Shown here: one piece after another, positions 1 to 12,730 of the stretch
How positions within the stretch are numbered: the stretch's first letter is position 1
Layout of the letters: each line of letters starts with the position of its first letter
NCBI GenBank assembly: GCA_019059635.1
Contig: JAGVRJ010000008.1
Location: 372,001 to 436,000, forward strand
Source of the DNA: Proales similis
Taxonomy: Eukaryota > Rotifera > Eurotatoria > Ploima > Proalidae
Direction of reading: 5' to 3'
Length of the DNA: 64,000 nt
The notes under the pieces: model-generated
Seen by the model: the letters and a program-made list of their open reading frames with translations, nothing else
Databases searched by the model: none
Told to the model about the DNA's origin: nothing
Translations under genes and position numbers: made by a program

Positions 1-3000
1 ACTCACAGGAACGAGCGCGACGGAGAAAAGATGAGCTCGTAGACAAGCTTGAGCAAACCGTTTGATTTTTGCTTTTGAACTTTGACGAGCTTTATGGCGA
101 CCGAATTTCGAATCGATTGGTCGTGTAGATCAGCGAATTCGATCTTCTGAATGAAGTGTGCGCCGTTTTCGGTTCCGAATGTGATAAGCTCAGGCGATTC
201 GTCCACATTCGACGGCTTCGGAGTGAAGGTGCGAACGTCGAGAACCTCGTGGCTGCCCACACTTGAGCCGGCCAAAGTGATCTCAAGACGCTTTTCTACT
301 CTGCAGCGGGCAGTGCATTCGAGCATCAATGACGAGCTTCGACTGATCACGCTGTTCACGCCGAAGCCTTTGATCGGATACACCCAGCGGAGTCGGTTGA
401 GTTGAGTGCCCCGCTCGGTCCAGCTCATTTGTCCCTCGCGTCTGGCGTTCACTGTCAGAGTGGCATGGTAGCGTCGCGTTTCCTCCGGCGCGAACGAGAG
501 CGGAATGTCCAAGACCGAGAGAGGAGCCACGCGAACGTTGCGCACGTTCTCCAGCTGAATGGCAAAGTGCTCAAGGTCTTCAGGCGACACTGGACTTGCA
601 TTCGTGTCGTGCTCCAGCGACAAATCACAGTAGATGGCCGATTCAGTCGGATTGCGGAAGCTGATGTTGACTATTTCCGACCTCTTCGTCTCGCTTATCA
701 TGTTTATGGGCTCTTGCGTTTCAGGTTCGGTGCCGATTCCTCTGAGCTCATACTGCCAGTTGCCGAGCTTTTCATTGAGCAAAGTCACAATGCCAAACTG
801 GTCGGCTGGTCCGATCGCCGATGCAGTGAAAACCACGTCCAGCTCGGCGGTCTGCAGCGGCTCCAGAGTCAAAACTCCACTGTGCTTGCGGTCAAGAGAG
901 AAATTGCGCGGATTGGATATAATTATGTCAAACTCGACTGTCTCGTCGAGCGGATTGCTGATTTTAATCTTCCTGATTGCATCACGTCCCACCTCGGCTT
1001 CCACCGGCTCCAGGTGAACCGGCGTTGGATCAAGGGCAATCAAACGTAGCTCATACCAAAACTCGCCGACCATTTCATTGTAAAATATGAGGCTGGGCGA
1101 ATATTTTAAATTTAGATCGTTCGAGCAGGATTTCAGAATCTTTACCTGCCCTTGAACTTGCCCACATGCTTGGGCTTGAAGCTGAGTTCGAAATTTAATG
1201 TCTGCTCTGGCTCAATACTGAGCTTTGCTGGCGCTTCCAGAAACGGGCCGTACTTGGCAATGTCCAACTCAATCGGCCATTCGAACGGATTTGTGATCGG
1301 AATGCTCAACTTGATCGACTCCTAAAACGGCAACGATTACCGGCGATAAGAATTCAATTCAGCAGCCACAGCGCACCATTGCAGGAGCTTCGAGTTCGAC
1401 TATTGATACGGCCGGCTTTGGTTGAACCTTGATGTTGAAGTTGTACCAGAGGGTGAGCTGAGGCGGAGTGCAGTCCTCCAGCTCTTGCGGAATTTCGTCG
1501 CCGTCGCTGTCAATTTCTTTGATCGGCCACTCGCCCGGCTTGAATATCAAAGCGCCGCGGAACTCGCCTCTTCTGCTCGGCACTATTTCAAATTTGTAGG
1601 TCTCCTTCTGTCGTGGCAGAACGGTGATCTTGTCCGGGCCCTTGAAAAACTCGCAGTTGGCCGACACCTGTACAGTCGATTTCAATTGAGAATTGTCTGA
1701 TGCCGAGAAGAATAGTGGCTGGCACTTACGTAAAAGCAGAGCTTTCGATTGGATTTGTTGGGTATTGAGATTTCGTGCTCGGTTCTTAATGTTTGAGTCA
1801 AGTCATTAGATTGAATTTGATTTGAGAACGTTAGACGCTTACATTTGGCCAACTTGGGTGTCGAGCTTGATTTCGCCAAGTGGCGGACGCTTCTCACCTA
1901 TTCCGGTCAGAATGAAGCGGGTCGGAGTGGCCTCGGTCATGTTCAAGATAGTCAACTCGGCTTCGTACTTTTCCTCGGCTGGCGGCGTGAACTCAAGTTG
2001 GAAATTGTGCGCAGAACGCGCCTCTATTGAAAACTCCTCGGTCGCTTTGAAGCAGTTCTTGTCCCGCATGCTGCCTTTGATGACTGCACGGTAGTGACAG
2101 GCGACTTCCGAATTGTTTCTCTAAAACAATTTTGGCTGCTCCGTGAACGGTTCAGAGCAGAAAAACTCAAATTTCCGACTCACGATCGGTATGCGCTGAA
2201 CAATTGTGTCGAAAACTGCGGCGGTGAATTGAAGGTAAGCGACCGTGGCGTCGGAGACTGCGCTCTCTGTGACCTTGAACTCGATCGGAATCAGTCTGTG
2301 CTCATCCGGCAAGCATTTGAGCTCGATCTCGCTCGAATAGGTGCCTGGACGGTCGGCCGCAAAGTTGAGCACCAATGGCACCGCGTTCTCGTCCGATTGT
2401 ATTTCTAAATCGTTTCATCAGTTCGATCGCTCAGTGAAGAATCAGGCGATGCTTACCTTCTTTGGTGACTGTTAAGCTTCTGGGCACACTGAAAAACTGA
2501 GTGTCTTTGGAGGTGACCGAGTACTCCACAGTTTTTGGAATCTTTCAAGTCAGTCAAGTCAAAAGAGCAAGTGAAATAGGCCTGCGAGTAATGGGACCTA
2601 CAGCGCTCGCTTTTCCGTTCAGCGTCAAACGTTTGACGGCCTCGAGAAGACTCTTGCTAGAGAGAACACCGTGAATCTTGCGTCTCCCCAGTTCTGCTCG
2701 ACTCATTCGCTAGAAACAAGCAAGTTAAATAAAAAACTCCAATCGGTGTTCTGGTTAGAATTTACGAACCAGTTCAGTGGCCGCTGCCAGTCCATTCTCG
2801 CGCTCTTTGTTGCAAACTGGAATCAGAAGTTTCAATTGAATTCGATCGCCAGCGAAGCATCTAAAGACAAGCTTTCTTCCAGCTTCGGCTAATTGGGCTG
2901 GAGGTGAATGGCATTGAAGCTCGTTTGAGTTGGAAATGGCCACTTACTGCTCGTCTTGATGAGTTTAATGCGAGCCGAATCGAGTGAAGATTCGTCGACC

Positions 3001-6000
3001 TGAACTTGACCGGCGATCGGAGTCTCGGGAGTTCCTTCCAAGTGATAAATGAAATCACCGACGCCTGGCGATGAGAACACCAGAGCGCCTTTGTGCTTGA
3101 TCTGCTGCAGTGGCAAATAAACAAGTTCGACACGAGACCGGCCTCTGGGTGCCAGGCGGATTTTCTTCGTCTTTGAATAGAACGCGCTCAACAGAGGGCA
3201 GTTTTCGTCTGTTGGAATTTTCTCATTTTCTTCAGTAAATTTCAACATTCAGGTCAACACTCACCAATTGCATCTGATTCGATGCTGCCAGACTGCTTTG
3301 GATTGAGTCGATGGGGCCGCGACAATTTGGGCTTTTCTTTGCTCTGAGTTGGCGGCACCTGGTTCGAGCTCAAATTGAACGGATTTCGAATGCTACCGTC
3401 CACACTGTCGCTCTCCAGCACGGTCAAACTGAACTCGGCCTCCACATCGTACGGGTTCTCCACCTCTAGACTCAATTCGGTCGACGTGTAGAGCGGAGCG
3501 GCACACTTGATCACTTTCTGAAAATGAGAGACGCATGAAATGGAATTCTGTTCGATAGATCGATTCGATTTTTAGATATTCAAATCGCAGGTTAGAGTCA
3601 TGTAAACAAGCTCAATTCAAAACGAACGTGAACAAAGACAAAACGAAAAAAGAAATCGTTTAGTTTCGAAGAATGGCAGGCAAACACCAAGCAAACTCGA
3701 ATCGAAAATATTGCTCTTATACCTTTTTTCTCTTGAGCGACTTAAATTGGGTTAAAAAAGAGCGATGAAGAAGAGGTGAGCAGCGCGATAGGAATTAGGC
3801 CTGAGAATAACAAAGCGAACGACTTACCTTGCTGCTTAGCTCGTCCACATTGGCGGTAAGGTGGAACACCAACGTCTCGGCCACAAACGAAGATTTCTTT
3901 CGTCCGACCAGTAGCAAATACGCCTCTGCTGCATTTAGATTTTGCCCGGCAAAGTTGACTGCGAGTGCAGCTTTTCCTTTGGGAACCATCGCCAGCTCGT
4001 GGCCTTTGGGCAATGAAAAGTACTTGGCCTGCGGGCCAAGTAAAATGAGCTCGTAGACGATGTTCTTGGTGCTCGGATTGGAGATGTTTATCTGGCGACA
4101 AACGGTCTGATGCAGTGGACCTTCGAACTGCACCCCGGCACCGGGCAGATATTCGGGCAGCTTGTTGTAAAGAAACGCGGTGAGCAACAGCATTGACAAG
4201 GCGTTCGGATCGGTAATGTCCAGCGAACTGATGTCATAGTCAAGTCCGATTAGCCGGCAGGCTTCGACCAACAGCAGAGCGTTGTGGTAGCACTTTTCCG
4301 GCGTGTCTGCTTGCGCGTACATCCGCTTCAGGTGAGAGTCGATCTAATTTGAAAATGACAGCCTCGGTCGCGAATGAGCATAAAAGCCCAAAGCTGCTCA
4401 CCACAAACGGACAGTAGGCTCCGATCGCTGCAGCCAGAACCAGACTGTCGGTGAGATCCACGTCAAAGTTTACAATCCAACGATCGGCCGGCACTCCGCG
4501 ACCGTTCTCATTCTGCCAGATGATTTGCTTGTAATTGGCGAACAAGTAGTTCAGCCAAGTGAGCAGGATTCGCTCGCCGGTCGAGTAGACCTGAAATGCA
4601 GCTGTGAGAAATTGAACTGGAAAAATTCGGTTCTAGAAGCTTTACGTTGCTCATTAGCGGGTCGGGCTTGATTTGAGGAAACGAAGCCGAGTCGTTGAAT
4701 GGAACTGGCTTTTGTGCCAAGCTCTTTGCAGTGATTCGATCGATCACACAGATCTAATCTCCGTTTGAGTGGACTTTAGTCAATTTGAGCCGAATAGTCT
4801 CAAACCTTCAGAACTTGGAGCAGACAGTCGAGCCAGGACTTTTTAGACACGAGGTTGAACAGCTCCAGGGGAATTCGGTTCTCTTTGCTCCGCACCGATT
4901 CAAAGCCAGTTGAGCTTTCGCTGCTCTTTTGCTGCTTTTGCTCAAACCAGGCGTTGTACTCCTTGGGCTCGAGCAGATACTCGGGCCGGATATGGGCCAC
5001 ACAGCCGCCTTGGACTCTGGATTTCAATGCAGCTTTAGCGAGTCAAATCAATTTGAAGAGAAGGCTCATATACTCGATGAACTTGAGGAGGACGCTGTGC
5101 TGCCAATGGAATTGATTGGCCCGTTCGTTGAGGCCGTTCGGGACCGGAGAGTTGACCGGAATGGCTGGCAGTTGGCGTCCACTCAAATGCTGCAGCATTT
5201 CGTAAATGGTTCGTGTCTCGCGTTTAAGTGCGTCTTGTTGTGGCACTTTTTCCTCACTGTCGTCTATCGGTTTGCGTGATAGGCCCCTTTGAAGGCCGAT
5301 TAGAACAATCGATCACAAGCCACTGATTGAGACTCACCCTCTGAATGTGTCGGGTATTTTGACGATTGTGTGCGAGTTGGCCCAGCCATTGCATCTGAAC
5401 CAGCGTTCTAGAATGCGGACCAGATCGCTCGAGAACATTCCGATCTGCGAGTCGCGTAATGGAAACAGAAGCTGACGAAGAGTCTTAGAGCTGGCGATCA
5501 TCTCCATTTTGGACGCCAAGTCCGGAGTCTATTCAGAGGAGCACTATAGAGTCAAAGAGCAGCGGCAGGCAAAGCGGATTCAACTCACCGAGTCTCCTTC
5601 GAGTCCGAATATTGTCTTGAGCTCTTCGTCATCAATGTTCTCGATCAGTTCTTCGTATCCGAATGTCGGGCTCATTCCGATCGTGTTTGAAACTCTCGAA
5701 TTGGCTGTGAGCGGACGCAGGATCGGCTCGCCTGACACATGACCATTTATGAAAGAGCCGTTCTCTCGACGACTTCCTTTCATTATATGACCCTAAGACC
5801 GACTCATTCTTGATTCTTCTTTATTTTAGAACGATCAAGCGGCAACTCACACTCTCGATGACGATTTGAAAGTCGTTCTGATGCTCGACCAGGAACGGAT
5901 AGTTCGTGAGAAGTGAATTGTCTGCAGTGGCCATCACCTCGTAAATGTATCTGCGAATTCGATTATTTGTTACTTCTTGTTCCGAGGTTAATTAAAACTG

Positions 6001-9000
6001 GGCAAAAATTACTCATTTCGATTGTGGTCGGTGAACTTGATTTTGAACAGGTGCGAAACAGGCGACGCGCTTTCAAATTTAACCTCGATCTGAATTGAGC
6101 TCGAGCCAGCGGCGATTACTAAATGAATGAAAAGAGCTTGATAAACTAATTGGCCCAAATTTCTGCTTCTCTTCCTACTCGGCTCGTCCAAGAAGCTGAC
6201 GCTGAGCGGACACGGCTCGGACAAGTTTGTTCCAATGACTTCCACCTTCAAAGGCCCTTGTCTGAATTGCAATGTTTTAAATGGTTTGCGTTTTGTACTG
6301 GCTAAGGGTGCTCACTTTTCATAGGCAGTGCCGGTGACAAGCACGCGCTCGGATACGCTCATTTTCAACGGAACTGGCTTCATTATCAGCGTGTGCGGTT
6401 CAAATTGTAAACTGGGCCGCATCACTTCGCCCTCAATTTCCAGATGGTAGTACGGCTGAGCGAATTTACCGTTGAGCACGACCGGCACCCGGCAGCTGAA
6501 TATGCCGCTTTTGTCTGATTTTTATGAAACGACCAAGTGAATGAATACCGAACAAACAAATCTCAAAGAGTTGTACCTGGACAAAACATAATGTTGAATT
6601 GAAACGACTGGCCCGGCTCTAGCTCGCCTTCAGGACCGTATATAGATTGATTTACAAACGGAATGAGAGAGCCATTGCATATGCGGAATATTCCTTGCTC
6701 TAGCACGCTGTTTGAGTTGCGAGTGTCCAGGCACCATTTGATCGGCTTGTTTCCATTGTTCCTTATTTTCACAGGCTTTTGTCGAACGAGACAAGTTAGA
6801 GCCAAGTTTAGAGAGAGAGCGTTAAGCGGAGGAAAAGAAACCTTGGCGTCGTAGAAGCCCCCATGCTTTAGTTTTTCCAAATGAGCAATTGGAACGCTGA
6901 ATTTTATCTGCGTGTCGGAGATCTCGAGCGCATCTCGAAGGCCGATGGCTGTCACAGTTCGCTTGGGCAGATAGTTTATGAACGCTTGCCGAGTGCTGCG
7001 TCGTGTGATCGACACCCGATCGTCGACGGAAGAGGCCAGCTCGGACGGATAGGGCGAATTGACTTCGCTGCTTGCCACTCGACTCTGCTTGTACGTGTTG
7101 ATCGGCAGCTCAAAGTCATACGAGGCGATCTAATGCTCATTCAATTGAGAGAAGGCTTACAGTCAAGATTGAACAGACAAACAGACCTCTTTGGGCGAGA
7201 AAACAAGCTCAAGGTCGACTTCCTGATCTGGCTCCACGCTGACCACGTAGACTTTTTGGTTGCACTCCAAGTATTTGCTGTTCTGGGCCGCTCTAATCGC
7301 AAAGTCGGCGAATTTTGTCAAATTGAACTCAATTTTTCCTTTCACTTTGCTCTGATTGACCAAAGAAAACGGAATAGAGCAACACGCGCCTGAGAATACA
7401 CCGCCAAAGTCAAAACGGGGCTAAATAAAGCGATGAACATTGAATGGCCATCTCGCGCACTCGGCGACAAACTCGACTCACCACACTGATGTCAATCAGA
7501 GGCTCTTCGCTCTCTCCGCTCAGACGAAGCTCCATCAACTTGCCGCCTCTGATCTGAATCATGATCTTGGCGTCGAATTTCATTATTTCATAGGGTGTCA
7601 TTTCCACTTTGATCGGAACGACCCCGTTGACCGGAGCCAGTCCACTCGATGGTGTTATGACCATTCCCGGTATGGGCTTGGGATCCAGAATCTTTTCAAG
7701 TCAACAAGCGATTAGACACCTTTGATCTAAAAATTAGTTTGGGAGAAAAACTGCCCACCCGGAAAAAGGCGTTTTGACTGCCCGAATTGGACATGTAGTA
7801 AGTTTTGGTCGAGGTCATGTTAACTGGTATTCGGCCGAAATTGGCTCTGCGATTTATGAAACTCAACGAAGGCGAGCCGAGCTGAAAGAGTTCGGCTTAA
7901 ATTGGCGATTTGGATCAGATTCGAGGGGAAAGAACAGCTTGCCTTGGCCTCACAAGTCAAGCAAGTGGCTTGGCCATCGGTGACCTGAAGAGAAAATGTT
8001 CCTTTCTGAGGAGCAAAGTAAGAACCGTGCCAGACGATCTCGCATTCCAAGTCTTGATAAGGCTGAACAAATCCTTTAATTCATTTCGAATTGTGGTCAA
8101 GTTGAAGGCATGAGAACGATCTGGAGTGGACAGCATACCTGAAGCAGGACGAATTGAAAACGCAATGCCCTGGTCGCCGTAAATCGGAATCCAAGTGAAC
8201 TCGAGCAGCGAATTGAACGGATTCTTGAGTGTTATGTTCTTCCTGTAGCAGAGCTCAGGCTGCGCTCCTGGCAGCTGTGTGAGCACAACATGAGGCTGGT
8301 CGATGGTTAAATAGGGCAGTTTGCTATCTGCCAGAACAATCACGTGATGTCTGTACGAGTAGTTGATGCGGTAAGAGAGCGATCGCTGAAAGGTCTGCAC
8401 CGTGTCCGACTCGAATATGAATTCGAAAACGCCCTTGGACTTGGGCGCGATCACTTGGGCGACTGGATTCGTCTGACGTAGCTCGTTGCAATCGTTCTAG
8501 GCGCTCATTGTTAGTCGAATTGATTAGCAATCGGCTTTGAGACACGGCTCACCTCCAATTCAACATGTATGGGCTCGTCAAGAGTGTTGCAGAACATCAA
8601 CTCTCTACTTGACTCTGACTGCACGCTCACTTCGCCAAAGTCGATTACCGACGGAGCTTCGGTCATTCAAAATCAAATGGAGATTTAAAAGGCAGCAGTG
8701 ATTGGTCACTTACAAACAACGATTTTGTAGATTTCGGACGGCTGTAGAACTGTTTTGATTTTGTCTCGATCGCGAATGCTCAACTGATTCAGGGTTTTTG
8801 CTTTTAATTTCTGCTCTTGTTTGGACAGCTCTTCGGAGGAGACGAGCTTCCATTTGGGATCGATTTCAAATCGAGCTTGACATCGTCGAGTTGAAAACCG
8901 ATTGAAAGAAATTGGTTTAAAGTTGACTACTCACCGGCCTTGGCCTCTTCTTTTTCTATTTCGGCTTGTTTCAATCGTTTGGGTCGCATGCCTCCTTGAG

Positions 9001-11451
9001 GAAGGAGGCCATTCTCTATTGAATTACCAAACGTCGCCTGCTCTCTGTTTACGTTCGCTTTAAGCCGGGCCTTGTCAAATTGAATGAGAGACACTCACTT
9101 GTTTCTCCGCTTTTCTTGCCGATAGAAGCCGAGATCGTTGATGAATGCCTTGTAAATTGCGTTGTGCTTGTCGATCCAGCCGAGCTCCTCGTCAGTGTAG
9201 GCATAGTCCGGATCGATGTAATTGTGTCTGGGCTGGCCAGTGAAAATTGTTCTTCATCAACCGTACGATCAAGAGAGGTGATGAAATGAAAACTATCGAG
9301 CCGACTACTGACTTGAACTTTTGATTGCGTGCGAACGGCGCAAGACTCCTGGCACGGTCGTTCGGATAGGCCACTTTGAAGTCGTTTCCTTTGCTCAGCG
9401 AATGAGTGGACCTGCGGAGCTCGTCTTTGTTCGCATTCAAGACTGCCATGCGCGGCTTGAACGACTGAATCTTGTCGAATTTGGTGTCGACATTAATGCC
9501 CAGCTCGTTTGTTATGATCGGGTCGGTGCCTGCAATTAAAAAATTTGCTCGTTCTTAATCGGTCGGCTTAATTGGAGACAATTTACCATTTGAGAACTTG
9601 GCCGGCGGAGACTTGGAGACAAGTACTGATGTGCCGAGTACCGAGATTGGAATCGATATGATGCTCTTGTCGCGAACGATCAGCGGGTTCTCGTAGTCAG
9701 AGAACTTGTCGTACACTCGACACTCGATCGTAGAGTTAAACGAGCCTGAACCGAGTGAGTCAGCAAAAGAAGCAAAGAATTCGATCTGGTCGAATTGATA
9801 CCCATTTGATGAGGAACGAACGATATTGTCACATTCATTGACGAGCGGGGTGCGATTCTGCCCTCGGCCGGATTGACCACGAAATTGGCGATTTTGTTGA
9901 ATTTGTAGCGGGCGCTCTTGAGCTCGGACTCGTTGTAGATCACGGCATCGAGGTCTTTTCGCTGGCCGATACGGCACTCGCCAAAGTCACGCAAATCTGG
10001 CTCGATGCGGATTAGGACGGGAAGAGCGGTGCCGGTGATTGCCAGCTCAGTGCGTTGATGGTCTCCGAGCAGCTCGAAGAACAGAAATAACGCGTAGTCT
10101 CTTCGAGGCGGAGGCACGAGCTTGCTTGAGAAGCCCGTGTCCGGATACTTGTATCTGCTCAGAGGCGTATTAACAAGAAGGCGTTGAGAAGCGTGTTCAC
10201 GCTTTAGACTCACTCTGGGTTGAAGCGAAGAAAGACGATTCTCTTCTCGAACGGAGCCAGCGAGCCGTTGTTGGGAAACGCGCTGACCAGTTTGTCCAGC
10301 GGTGAAAAGTCTTCTTCCTGGTAAGCGCTGCTTTTTGCTTTCAACGCGTTCGTGCTCTTGCTCAACTCGGCGCCCTTTTCAACGCTTGGTCAGTCATTGG
10401 TGCGTTAGTTCAGCTCTATCGATATCTTACAATTTCAACGCCCGGTCCATTTTCCTCGAGCAATATGACAAAGTCGACCGGTTCTGGTGATGAGTTCTGC
10501 ACTCCGATCATTGTGGTCAGATTGCAGCCGTAATAGCACGAGCCGAAATCGATTCTATTCAAGCGGGCCTCGCTTTCTGGATCGAACAGGACAAGCTCTC
10601 GCTTCATGATATTCGCCTTGACCACAAACTCGCTGAACTTTGCCTCTCCGATCGAACATCTAGTCCGACGAGATTAACAACACTGAGTAGACTTGATCTA
10701 TCGTTCGCCTACCTGATTCTCTCATTGACGAGGCCCGGCTCGTTGGTGAAAAAGTCAACCTGATTGAGAAAATTAGATTTGAGCACGAGCAGGAATCACA
10801 CGTGTCCCAATTTACCTTTACTTGCATGGTCGAGTGAGCTGCGACCATGCCATGACTCGGCACAAAATGAAGAGGCAAGCTGCCCTTGTAATCGATATTG
10901 AACGGGCCATCGACTGCTCCCTTGTTGGCGATGTTTAACACGGCCGAGATGGTTTTCTTGCTGGCCGAGTGAGTTCCCAGATCGATTTGCTCTTCAAAAT
11001 TGTTTCTTCCAATTTATTGAGCGTGGAGCAAGTAGCTGAATGAACAAACCGTCGAGGCAAAGATTCGCTCGAGCTGGAAACGCGTGGATGGGAATGACCA
11101 CTTCATGGTCGTTGACTGTGATTACCATTTTGTCTTTGTACTCGGCCGCCTCGCTTGCCTTGAACTCGAGCACAGCCGCAATCTCCATGCCAGGCGGCAC
11201 TGGATGTTCGGGATTTTTGTAATTGAGCTTGAAGACCTTGAGGAAAAGTAGAAGCGGCTCGCAAAGAGAACCAATTCTGCTCTGGCTACCTTGTTGCTAG
11301 GTCTGAACAGCTCCATTCGACGGCTCTTGTTTCCAACATTCTTTATGTTCAAGTGCTTGCTGAAGAGCTTGTTTGGCACGATGTGTTCGAACACGACCTC
11401 GCGCGGCTCGATCACAATTTCGTACTCTTTGAGCCGCATTATCTTCCACAA
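1..11451 (-). CDS. cfap47: CFAP47-like ciliary ASH/calponin-homology protein, 3' end outside window
   Basis: Large axonemal protein of the HYDIN/CFAP47 class, expected in the motile cilium or sperm flagellum, where CFAP47 relatives belong to the central apparatus. Many exons separated by short GT-AG introns encode repeated ASH/MSP-like beta-sandwich modules. Around 4,240-4,750 a helical segment containing ILLTWLNYLF, RWIVNFDVDL and LVLAAAIGAYCPF, followed by NALLLVEACRLIGLDYDI, matches the calponin-homology region found in the middle of CFAP47. The N-terminus is probably the Met at 11,451, or the in-frame Met at 11,439 (MRLKEYEIVIEPREVVF); an ASH module follows directly. The leftmost exon spans 7-1,127 and ends at a donor (gtgagt, positions 6 to 1), so the gene continues beyond the edge. 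An intron of about 300 bp lies near 3,520-3,827. HYDIN is the main alternative; the calponin-homology position and the fit to roughly 3,000 residues favour CFAP47. Not every exon joint was phase-checked. Confidence 0.8.
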
Positions 11452-11990
11452 GCCTGCCTTTCTTCTCCTTTTCTTTTTCTCTTTAACTAAGACCCTAGCT
11501 CTGGTCTGTCTTGTGTGCTAGACGCACGCCTCATTCATTTAAAGTGTATAATTTGAAGGTAGCCATGGCGACCGATTCGCTTGTTTACCATCCATGATAA
11601 CCATTCGACGCAGCAGAGTATCCAATTAGGACAAATATTACGCGCACCCTGTAGGGGAGTCCTCAGCTGAACCTTTCTCTGTCCAAATTGCCTCACATTT
11701 GCCATTATCAAGCCCCTTCCCTCCTCAATCGATCGACCAATCATCATTTGGCTTTCTAGTCTCTTGCCGATGATTATACGCTTCTCTGTGCTCTAAACTC
11801 CTTCGGTTTTTGGCCGCCCTTTGAAAGTTTATTCGCTTCTCTTATCGCTCGTACCGCGGCTCCACATGTTTCGATTATTGAATTCCCATGCGTCGGCCCT
11901 GATATATAATGGATGTGCCTATTTGCGTTGAATTAGTCGTCCTTCGACGTTTAATAGCCAATTTTACTTGTCTCAATTGAGCTCGCTAAG
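11452..11990. other. Intergenic, shared divergent upstream region
   Basis: 539 bp between the start of the CFAP47-like gene (minus) and the small secreted-peptide gene (plus). It holds a TATA box for the plus-strand gene near its right end. No ORF here looks coding. It is the likely promoter region for both genes. Confidence 0.6.
11903..11909 (+). promoter_or_regulatory. TATA box of the small Trp-rich secreted peptide gene
   Basis: TATATAA lies about 85 bp upstream of the ATG at 11,991. A start site about 30 bp downstream, near 11,933, would leave a short 5' UTR. It is a clear TATA match in this gene-dense stretch and fits a small, strongly transcribed secretory gene. The start site is inferred. 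Confidence 0.5.
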
Positions 11991-12328
11991 ATGCAATTCG
12001 CTTCTGTCCTCGCCTTGATTTCGGGTAAGAAAACGCAGCAGATATTCGGTATTGGCCTCGGGCTCACCACTTGTCGCAAACAGTTTTGTTCGTCTCGCAG
12101 ACGACTGCTGCTCCAGCAGCCGATGAACGCTTTATAACGTTCACGTGGCCAAGCTTCAGCTTCACCACTTATCCCACGCCGACATACTGGACCTCAGGAC
12201 GAACTTCGCCATTCACTTGGCTGCCAACCACTTCGCCCTGGCCCACAACCACTGGCTGGTGGCCTTCAACCACAACCACTGGCTGGTGGCCAACGACCAC
12301 TACCTGGTGGTGGTGGCCCGGTAAATAA
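11991..12328 (+). CDS. Small secreted Trp/Thr/Pro-rich peptide, no recognised family
   Basis: Two-exon gene of 92 codons. Exon 1 (11,991-12,024) joins exon 2 (12,084-12,328) across a 59-bp GT-AG intron in phase 1; this joint extends a hydrophobic signal peptide (MQFASVLALIS, then VLFVSQTTA), which supports the model. The mature part is almost only Thr, Trp, Pro, Ser and Gly, with 12 Trp, and carries the units TTTGWWPS, TTTTGWWP and TTTTWWWWP. It ends in Pro-Gly-Lys, which could serve as an amidation signal. It has no Cys in the mature part. A TATA box lies upstream and AATAAA 30 bp downstream. I recognise no homologue. A structural, mucus or adhesive role is guesswork; Thr-rich stretches are plausible O-glycosylation targets. 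Confidence 0.75.
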
Positions 12329-12357
12329 CTCAACTGAGCTCGTCATATATGAATTTG

Positions 12358-12363
12358 AATAAA
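12358..12363 (+). terminator. Poly(A) signal of the Trp-rich peptide gene
   Basis: AATAAA begins 30 bp after the TAA stop at 12,326-12,328, as expected for a compact gene. Confidence 0.6.
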
Positions 12364-12730
12364 AATGGACTCGAGTTGTTTACACTGTTGAATCGTACGC
12401 TGTGGACTCATCTGGGCAGACTGAATAAAGAGCTTGAAAGTTGAGGGAGTAGGAGCTCGGGCGGGCAGCATAAGAGTCGATAAGATGACAGGCCCAAGGT
12501 CGCTGAGCGTTTTGCGCACACGAGCGCGTTCGACCACCGCTCCCTCAAAGAATCGATTAGTTCAAACTTAACAGGGCCTGTTTTGTACGAAGTTTGACCA
12601 CACTTCCGGCCATTCGCACTCATAATTAGAGCCGTGCATTCGTTTCCATGGCTAATTAATTCCACAGTAGGCCGTATGCTGTTCACGTAGAATCATAGAA
12701 ATTTGTAGATCGCCAAGTTGAGTGTAGACA
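12364..12730. other. Intergenic, upstream region of CEP152-like gene
   Basis: About 370 bp with no coding signal on either strand. It presumably holds the promoter of the CEP152-like gene; no TATA box is obvious. Confidence 0.5.

Noticed and set aside
1-11451. HYDIN as the identity of the ASH-rich gene
   Set aside because: The calponin-homology segment in mid-protein and the overall length fit CFAP47 better.
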